From Hofstenia miamia (taxonomy: Eukaryota > Xenacoelomorpha > Acoela): a stretch of DNA of 64,000 bases. Where the stretch lies: contig SCFE01000025.1 in assembly GCA_004352715.1 (NCBI GenBank), forward strand, positions 520,106 to 584,105, in the 5' to 3' direction. A program made the translations under genes and the position numbers. Shown here one piece after another: positions 57,718 through 64,000 of this stretch (positions are counted from its first letter, which is position 1; each line of letters opens with the position of its first letter). The notes below the pieces were generated by a model that was given only the letters and a program-made list of their open reading frames with translations, was not told where the DNA came from and did not search any database.

Positions 57718-58998
57718 GGTTGTCCGAAAATGATTGCCTCTAACCATAAACTGCATTTTCCATGGCCTAATTTAAAAAACCGATAACACAGTCGTTTTAC
57801 CAGATTAATTTGCATCTGATAAAGTTTTTACCGATAAAAAGTCTATATTTTACTTTTATACTGAAGCCATTGTTTAATTCCAATTTTACTCACTGCTGCA
57901 AGCTATGAATTCGCATTTCAGATTCTACGTGTTAACTCGCCATAAACTAGGTGTAGTGGGCCAGGAAATTTTCATGAGCTATCAAAGGTGTATCCTGGAA
58001 CTAGTCCAGATCTATCCACGATGGATCAGAGAAATCGAAGCAGGGACTTTTGGCCTAACCAAAGGTGCTACTACAGGAAGGCCAATTTCAACATCTTCTG
58101 CAGCAAACATTCAAAAAATCAAAGGGTTAATTGATGAAGATTGTCGTTTGTCATGCCGTGATATCAAGGAGCTTACAAAAATACCAAAATCATGTGTGTA
58201 TGAGATCCTAACAATTAAGTTTGACCTCAGAAATGTGTATGCTGTCTGGGTGCCTCATAACCTGTCTGGCAGGAATAAAGCAGAATGAATTAGTGCATGT
58301 AGGGAGCTACGAAAATTGTTCATATCCAAAGGAATCACCTATATGGCGTCAAACTACCTGGTGGAGGACGAATCGTGGTTTTCTTGGGACTTTAATGATA
58401 AGAGACGTGTTTGGATTCCCAAAAAAACAATAAAACCAACACATGTTAAGAAAACGTTAACAAATCAAAAGACTATGTTTTTAATCAGTTTTACATGTAA
58501 ACCAAAGAGGTTTTCTGTGTCAATGTTACCCCACGGGAAGTCATGATTAATTACATCAAAGAAACAACACACCGGTTTCAAAATCTCAGAAACAACAAAG
58601 TAAAGTTGAATGAACTCCTCTTCCAGATGGATAATGCTCGTCCTCATTCAGCCGAACTTACTCAACAGTTTTTGGCTATTAAAAAAGTCCAGATCGTAAA
58701 ACAATCGCCTTACAGCCCTGATTTAAACCTCCTGGATAGGTTTTTATTCCGCCATATCAAGATGGAGTTGCGGGGGCAGCAGTTTGATGGACCTGAAGAG
58801 CTTATGAAGGCCGTGCAGCACTCGATCCGGCTCATACCAGAAACCACGTGGTAAAGGAGCTCAAAAAGCTTCAGGAACATTTGGACCAAGTCATTTCATC
58901 GGGAGGGGACTATATTTCTCAAATTTATTAAATTTTTATTTTTGTAATATCATATAATGAGTTTTGTTTGTACAGTTGAAATAATTTTTTGGACACTC
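57718..58998 (+). mobile_element. Near-full-length mariner (DD34D)
   Basis: Starts GGTTGTCCGAAAATGATT after TA (57716-57717) and ends with the inverse-like GGACACTC before TA (58999-59000). Length 1281 bp is typical for a mariner. It encodes the damaged transposase at 57905-58935. A partial copy of the same family lies at 26162-26472 on the minus strand. Confidence 0.92.
57905..58935 (+). pseudogene. Mariner transposase with three lesions
   Basis: The ATG at 57905 gives an N-terminal HTH (QEIFMSYQRCILELVQIYP, then LSCRDIKELTKIPKSCVYEI). Catalytic triad: Asp in LVEDESWFSWDF, Asp in LFQMDNARPHSAEL, Asp in PDLNLLDRFLF. Thirty-four residues separate the last two, i.e. DD34D as in mariner. KPTHVKKTLTNQKT and PKRFSVSMLPHGKS blocks are also typical. 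Lesions: TGA at 58286 (probably Arg originally), a frameshift near 58540 after PHGKS, and a one-base loss near 58850 that ends the frame at TTW, whereas the 26 kb copy reads on to QID. Only a few changes separate it from an open frame, so this is a relatively young copy. Confidence 0.92.
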
Positions 58999-59000
58999 TA

Positions 59001-59378
59001 ATATTGCTTTATGTTCAATAAATCGTCGCACAGCGGAGAAAATTTTGGATCACCCTGCATTTAAACTTAGTGGAAGATCTGTATTGACAATTCTCACTGG
59101 TTTCACATTGAATAATTACAGGATTTTAAGATCTATGTAATTGTTTTTACAAAGGTAAAAACGTCATTTTCTGTTTAAATGTAATGAATTGTCATTGGAA
59201 ATTTTATGACTTTGTTTTGAAAGTAGAATATTGGCAATAATGGTTAAGGCAGATGCTTGAAATTCTTCATTTAAGTTTTTTGAAATTTTCTCCAAGATCT
59301 TTACAAAACTTGTACGACAAAAAATATGCTCTGTTGTCTGCAAAAATGAATAAGAAAGTAGAATAAACCTTACAAGAG
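59001..59378. other. No gene seen
   Basis: AT-rich DNA leading into a 528-N gap at 59379-59906. Confidence 0.35.
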
Positions 59379-59984
59379 NNNNNNNNNNNNNNNNNNNNNN
59401 NNNNNNNNNNNNNNNNNNNNNNNNNNNNNNNNNNNNNNNNNNNNNNNNNNNNNNNNNNNNNNNNNNNNNNNNNNNNNNNNNNNNNNNNNNNNNNNNNNNN
59501 NNNNNNNNNNNNNNNNNNNNNNNNNNNNNNNNNNNNNNNNNNNNNNNNNNNNNNNNNNNNNNNNNNNNNNNNNNNNNNNNNNNNNNNNNNNNNNNNNNNN
59601 NNNNNNNNNNNNNNNNNNNNNNNNNNNNNNNNNNNNNNNNNNNNNNNNNNNNNNNNNNNNNNNNNNNNNNNNNNNNNNNNNNNNNNNNNNNNNNNNNNNN
59701 NNNNNNNNNNNNNNNNNNNNNNNNNNNNNNNNNNNNNNNNNNNNNNNNNNNNNNNNNNNNNNNNNNNNNNNNNNNNNNNNNNNNNNNNNNNNNNNNNNNN
59801 NNNNNNNNNNNNNNNNNNNNNNNNNNNNNNNNNNNNNNNNNNNNNNNNNNNNNNNNNNNNNNNNNNNNNNNNNNNNNNNNNNNNNNNNNNNNNNNNNNNN
59901 NNNNNNTAATTTATAGTTGTAACATATTTTAGCCTTTGTGTAGTTCATGTTTGTATATATATATATATATATATATATCATTTG

Positions 59985-60458
59985 TGCCATGTCATGAGTA
60001 AAGAGAGAGCCAATCAAAAAGTCATCTTGAGGAGCACCAACTTGAGTTGTGGAAAATTGTATACATTTGCCTAGCTATCCATATAATCATGTAACCAGTT
60101 TGCTAACCAGGTGGAACTCGTCGAAATGTGACCCAGGAATTCATTATGCAAAGCTGTAATGAAAGAATGAACCTTTCACAATGGTAAGGTGAGAACCATT
60201 CATTGTTTTTGCAATGAAGTTAACAGTGCATAGAAGAGCATCAGTTCTTAACGGTCCTGGACAATAGGCAAAATACATTGAAACCTGACTTTGACCAAGT
60301 ATGTCTATAGATTTGTCAAGGACAAGACATCTCGCAGTAATCGGCGTTACCGATATAGGCCTAAAATACATTAGATTACATGGAATAGAATGTATGATTA
60401 TAGCACGTTTCCATGAATCTGGGTATTGGCAATATAAAATTGATTTTTCATAAATCAT
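59985..60458 (-). pseudogene. LINE reverse-transcriptase fragment cut at a (TA)n run
   Basis: The minus strand from 60458: LYCQYPDSWKRAIIIHSIPC, YFRPISVTPITARCLV, then MYFAYCPGPLRTDALLC, and after frameshifts WLANWLHDYMDS and TTQVGAPQDDFLIGSLF. These correspond to RT domains 1-4 (WK.A...P, RPIS.T, QFAY..G..T.DAL, GAPQG..LGP.LF). The first Asp region is degenerate. Sequence ends at (TA)n (59957-59979) before FADD. It is a different clade from the other LINE relics, because it has GAPQ rather than GVPQ and RPISVTP. Confidence 0.65.
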
Positions 60459-60865
60459 AAAGTACCCCAGTAAGAAAGTTTAGAAAATTTGGCAAATATA
60501 GTCCAAATTTTTTTTATTATATTTGCAATTTGGTTCCGAAGATTTTCAAATTATTCACCAAATAATTGTCATATTTTCCAAATAATTTGCATGCCTTCCA
60601 AAAATATACCCAGTATTTGGCAAATATTTGACAAACTTTCCAAATTTTTTGCTAAATGATTTCCAAATTTCTAAGAATTTATCAAATGTTAGCCGATGGC
60701 ACTTATGCAAGGTATTTAATTTACATTAACCTTAGTTATTGAAAGCAGGAATTGATCAAACTGTTTTCACAGTATACATTACAGTGTATACAGCTAGTGC
60801 CTAGAACTAATACGAATTTAGTAATCAGCTGCCTACAAATAGCAATAATGCATTGACATGTCTGT

Positions 60866-61320
60866 CAGTGGTGGCCATGAATCAGTGACCCATGGGTCAA
60901 TGAGTCAGACGGGTCACAATTTTGGCATCGGTTGCATGGATCGTAGGTCACTATCACATGGATCGTAACCCATGATTATCATTACTAATATTACAATATT
61001 GGTTTTTGGAAGCTATCATGAAAGTGAGCGCCATTCAATGGTACTTAGCTGCAGAAATATTATTAATTCACAGTGCAATGCCTTGCATCCCGAGACAGTT
61101 TCTCTCTGCATTGTCCTGGTGACATGCAAGAACTACCTTAAATATAAGTTTTTTTGCATTTTTACAAGGTGAAATGTAGTTACAAGCAAAGTGTCACACA
61201 AAACAATAGATCTCTTCAGGATTTTAAAAAAAATCCATGTGGCTAAAGTGGGTCATGTGTCATGATGCTGATGGGCCGCGTGTATCTTGGGTCCCATCAT
61301 GTGACCCATCTCCAGTTCTG
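60866..61320. mobile_element. hAT-like MITE with GGGTCA words
   Basis: Starts CAGTGGTGGCCATGAATCAG and ends ...CATCTCCAGTTCTG. The inverted ends share CAG and a GTGACCC/GGGTCAC core. Many GGGTCA/TGACCC and GGATCG words are concentrated in the outer 120 bp of each side. The flanking octamers ATGTCTGT and ATGGCGTC agree at only four positions, so the TSD is not confirmed. Confidence 0.5.
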
Positions 61321-61453
61321 ATGGCGTCAACATCATAATTTCAAACTAAGGCATTATTCGCAATCAAACTAAATTTGCATGTATACGTATCATAACAATA
61401 TACTCAAAATGTTGGATAATATGCATTGTAATTTAAACATTTATAGTTATGTT

Positions 61454-61456
<3 letters not shown>

Positions 61457-61491
<35 letters not shown>

Positions 61492-62227
61492 AANNNNNNN
61501 NNNNNNNNNNNNNNNNNNNNNNNNNNNNNNNNNNNNNNNNNNNNNNNNNNNNNNNNNNNNNNNNNNNNNNNNNNNNNNNNNNNNNNNNNNNNNNNNNNNN
61601 NNNNNNNNNNNNNNNNNNNNNNNNNNNNNNNNNNNNNNNNNNNNNNNNNNNNNNNNNNNNNNNNNNNNNNNNNNNNNNNNNNNNNNNNNNNNNNNNNNNN
61701 NNNNNNNNNNNNNNNNNNNNNNNNNNNNNNNNNNNNNNNNNNNNNNNNNNNNNNNNNNNNNNNNNNNNNNNNNNNNNNNNNNNNNNNNNNNNNNNNNNNN
61801 NNNNNNNNNNNNNNNNNNNNNNNNNNNNNNNNNNNNNNNNNNNNNNNNNNNNNNNNNNNNNNNNNNNNNNNNNNNNNNNNNNNNNNNNNNNNNNNNNNNN
61901 NNNNNNNNNNNNNNNNNNNNNNNNNNNNNNNNNNNNNNNNNNNNNNNNNNNNNNNNNNNNNNNNNNNNNNNNNNNNNNNNNNNNNNNNNNNNNNNNNNNN
62001 NNNNNNNNNNNNNNNNNNNNNNNNNNNNNNNNNNNNNNNNNNNNNNNNNNNNNNNNNNNNNNNNNNNNNNNNNNNNNNNNNNNNNNNNNNNNNNNNNNNN
62101 NNNNNNNNNNNNNNNNNNNNNNNNNNNNNNNNNNNNNNNNNNNNNNNNNNNNNNNNNNNNNNNNNNNNNNNNNNNNNNNNNNNNNNNNNNNNNNNNNNNN
62201 NNNNNNNNNNNNNNNTATATATATATA
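61457..62227. repeat. (TA)n tract split by a 722-N gap
   Basis: TA repeats at 61457-61486 and 62216-62227 flank the N run 61494-62215. Confidence 0.8.
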
Positions 62228-63370
62228 AAAACTATGATCAAAATGATAATGGCAGGCACTTGCTACATAAAGCAACTAAAAGAATAATAGATGCATTAGT
62301 AAGAAGTACTGTAAATCTTCGAGTCTAAAAATTACATCTGTAAACTTCTCACAAAGTCTGAGGTTAAGGTATATTTTAGAATTCCTAAATGCTGATTTGA
62401 GAATTGTAGTTAAATTATGTTTGTTAATGAATGGATAACGTATGTGGGAAGGACAAAACTATTGTGGCATGGCAGACGGGTGATATACACTTGGCATACC
62501 CTTAACTTACAAACAACTTTTAAAGTTTGAGGCGCAGCTTCTACATGGTGGCGGTTTATACACGAGGATTTGTGGTAGTTACTAGGTTGTTGTTTACCTG
62601 AAAATGCAAGCTTACTAAAAGAATAATAGACATTGTTTACCCAAAATCCCATTTTCCCATATTCTATTGAAGTTTGAAATTTCAAAGTTAAAATTAAACA
62701 CAAAAATAACATATCATTTTTTAAGTCGTAGTCTACCATACTTATCTCAATTATATGACATTTTTCGGAGTTCCTATGTAAAAGGGCATTGATTTCCAAA
62801 TTTTGAGTTTATTAACATATGATAGACCCATTAATTACAAATGTGCATGAATTTTATTGAAAATTAGGGTCTAACAAAAAGAATAGAATTTTTAACTGCA
62901 TCATAGAAGCATACTTAACATCAAATTGCAAGAAACACGTGCAACCTAACAGCAATGTTACATATCACCAGTTTATTATAACTACAATGGAACTTTCGTC
63001 CTTGATTATAGATGAAAAGGATTTAAATTTCATAATCATCACTATGGCGTTACAAAGAAATAAATGCATCGAATGGGCACACTATGAAATCTGATTTTGT
63101 GAAAGCATTTTTGATAAAATTTTGTGCGCTAATCAGTCATATAATTGTAACTGCTTGGTTAACACTCCATTCTTCTTAAGAAATTTCCTGAGTTTTCCAA
63201 CGTGTTACATATTAGACTTTGTACAGGAATTTTAAAGTTTTCATAGTGCAAATATTGACCCGAGGGGTTGAATACAATACACATACTTTTAAATATAACA
63301 CTTGTCAATTTTTCAGCAAGATGCGACGGTATCGGTTTTTTCGATATTGTTAAAATACTACGGTATCGGT
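62228..63370. other. No gene confirmed
   Basis: AT-rich DNA. A 129-codon minus-strand frame at 62410-62799 has no recognisable domain. CGGTATCGGTTT repeats at 63325-63375 hint at another MITE end. Confidence 0.35.
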
Positions 63371-63499
63371 TTCGGGCCCTACGCTATAGTAATTGCATTG
63401 AATAAAATGTCCTCATGATCTGCATTAAATCGAGTATAATATTTATCAAAGGATGTGGTAGCGTTCTTTTTTTTAATAATAATAATAATAATATTTANT

Positions 63500-64000
63500 T
63501 TTCTACGCCAGTCATCTATTGTTTCAATTAATGCATAATTTGTTGATAATCCTTTTCTAAAACCAAATTGCTGTTTGCTTAAAAGTTTATTCTCTTCAAT
63601 GTAGATCGTTAATTGTTGATATATTAGTTTTTCAAAAATTTTGCTTATTCCTGAGAGAATAGATATTGGACGATAATTCTCTGTTTTTTCAATATTGCCC
63701 TTTTTAAAAATGGGAATAACTTCAGCCATTTTTAATTGTTTAGGGAAATAGGAATAGTAAATACCTTCATTGAAAAGATCACATAATGGTCTTGGTAGTA
63801 CATATAGAGCGTCTTTTAAGAACCATAGAGGATAGTAACTTGGGCTTTTGTTTTACTTGTTTTTATCATTTTTGCGCATTTGCAAAAATCATGAAGTGAA
63901 ACATATTTAAATTTAAAAGGTGAGTGAATCAAATTTATGTTATGATGGTAATTGAATTTTGTAATTTCTTTAATAGAATCTTCATCTTGAAATTTACCAA
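63500..64000 (-). pseudogene. CR1/jockey-type LINE fragment running off the window
   Basis: On the minus strand from the window edge: FLKDALYVLPRPLCDLFNEG, YFPKQLKMAEVIPIFKKG, ENYRPISILSGISKIFEKLI, KLLSKQQFGFRKGLSTNYAL, then IETIDDWRRK. These are RT domains 0-2a. The frame then meets an ambiguous base (63498) and an (ATT)n tract, so the palm is absent. A frameshift separates the first part from the rest near 63830. The 5' portion lies beyond 64000. Confidence 0.85.

Noticed and set aside
62410-62799. 129-codon minus-strand frame with an internal acceptor/donor-like pair (98-nt exon ending at GTAAGT)
   Set aside because: The peptide has no recognisable feature and the N-terminal half is AT-noise-like; transcript evidence would be needed.
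1-64000. CRISPR arrays, operons, bacterial RNA genes
   Set aside because: No regularly spaced identical repeats with unique spacers, no clustered intact frames; content is plainly animal nuclear DNA.

Overview
The window looks like nuclear DNA of an AT-rich invertebrate animal. The evidence is an intronless rhodopsin-like GPCR with its own polyadenylation signal, an SLC18B1-like major-facilitator transporter, and a dense, decayed transposon population: piggyBac, Tc1-like, mariner, hAT and CR1/jockey-type LINE sequences. The standard genetic code fits all readable frames. No bacterial, organellar or CRISPR features are seen. I cannot name the species. The assembly is draft quality: 13 N-runs, three of exactly 1000 N, and several contig joins that look artefactual.

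Layout. 1-14468 is one large inverted repeat. A left arm (1-4373) is mirrored by a right arm (8583-14468) around a 4.2 kb spacer. A MITE is shared by both arms. A Tc1-like element sits only in the left arm; a piggyBac-ended element carrying a LINE fragment and a small foldback element sit only in the right arm. The spacer holds an internally deleted mariner. 14.5-20.4 kb has a Tc1 relic, a compositionally distinct LTR-like island, a 211-bp tandem duplication and otherwise featureless AT-rich DNA.

21.4-24.2 kb (minus), 30.4-32.8 kb (plus) and 43.0-45.7 kb (plus) are three copies of one segment. The middle copy is the parental state: an intact 425-residue transporter gene and an unoccupied TTAA site. 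The outer two are inverted relative to each other. Both carry a decayed piggyBac element at exactly that TTAA and both keep only the first part of the transporter gene. A fourth, older scrap lies near 40.0 kb. Between them are an exact 566-bp direct repeat across a one-base gap, a candidate terminal exon at 29.8 kb, a nonautonomous hAT with a perfect 8-bp target duplication at 35.7 kb, and LINE and Tc1 relics.

45.7-52 kb contains a 57-bp minisatellite, an in-frame Tc1/hAT chimera, a LINE with the GVPQGS and FADD motifs, and a hAT pseudogene split by a second, nonautonomous hAT. The GPCR (54.2-55.2 kb, minus) is, with the transporter, the only gene I consider likely to be functional. 56-64 kb has a Tc1 relic, a nearly complete mariner with three lesions, two LINE fragments and a hAT-like MITE.

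The two host genes share no evident pathway. What the window records best is sequence turnover: paired copies with filled and empty sites give the relative order of duplications and insertions.
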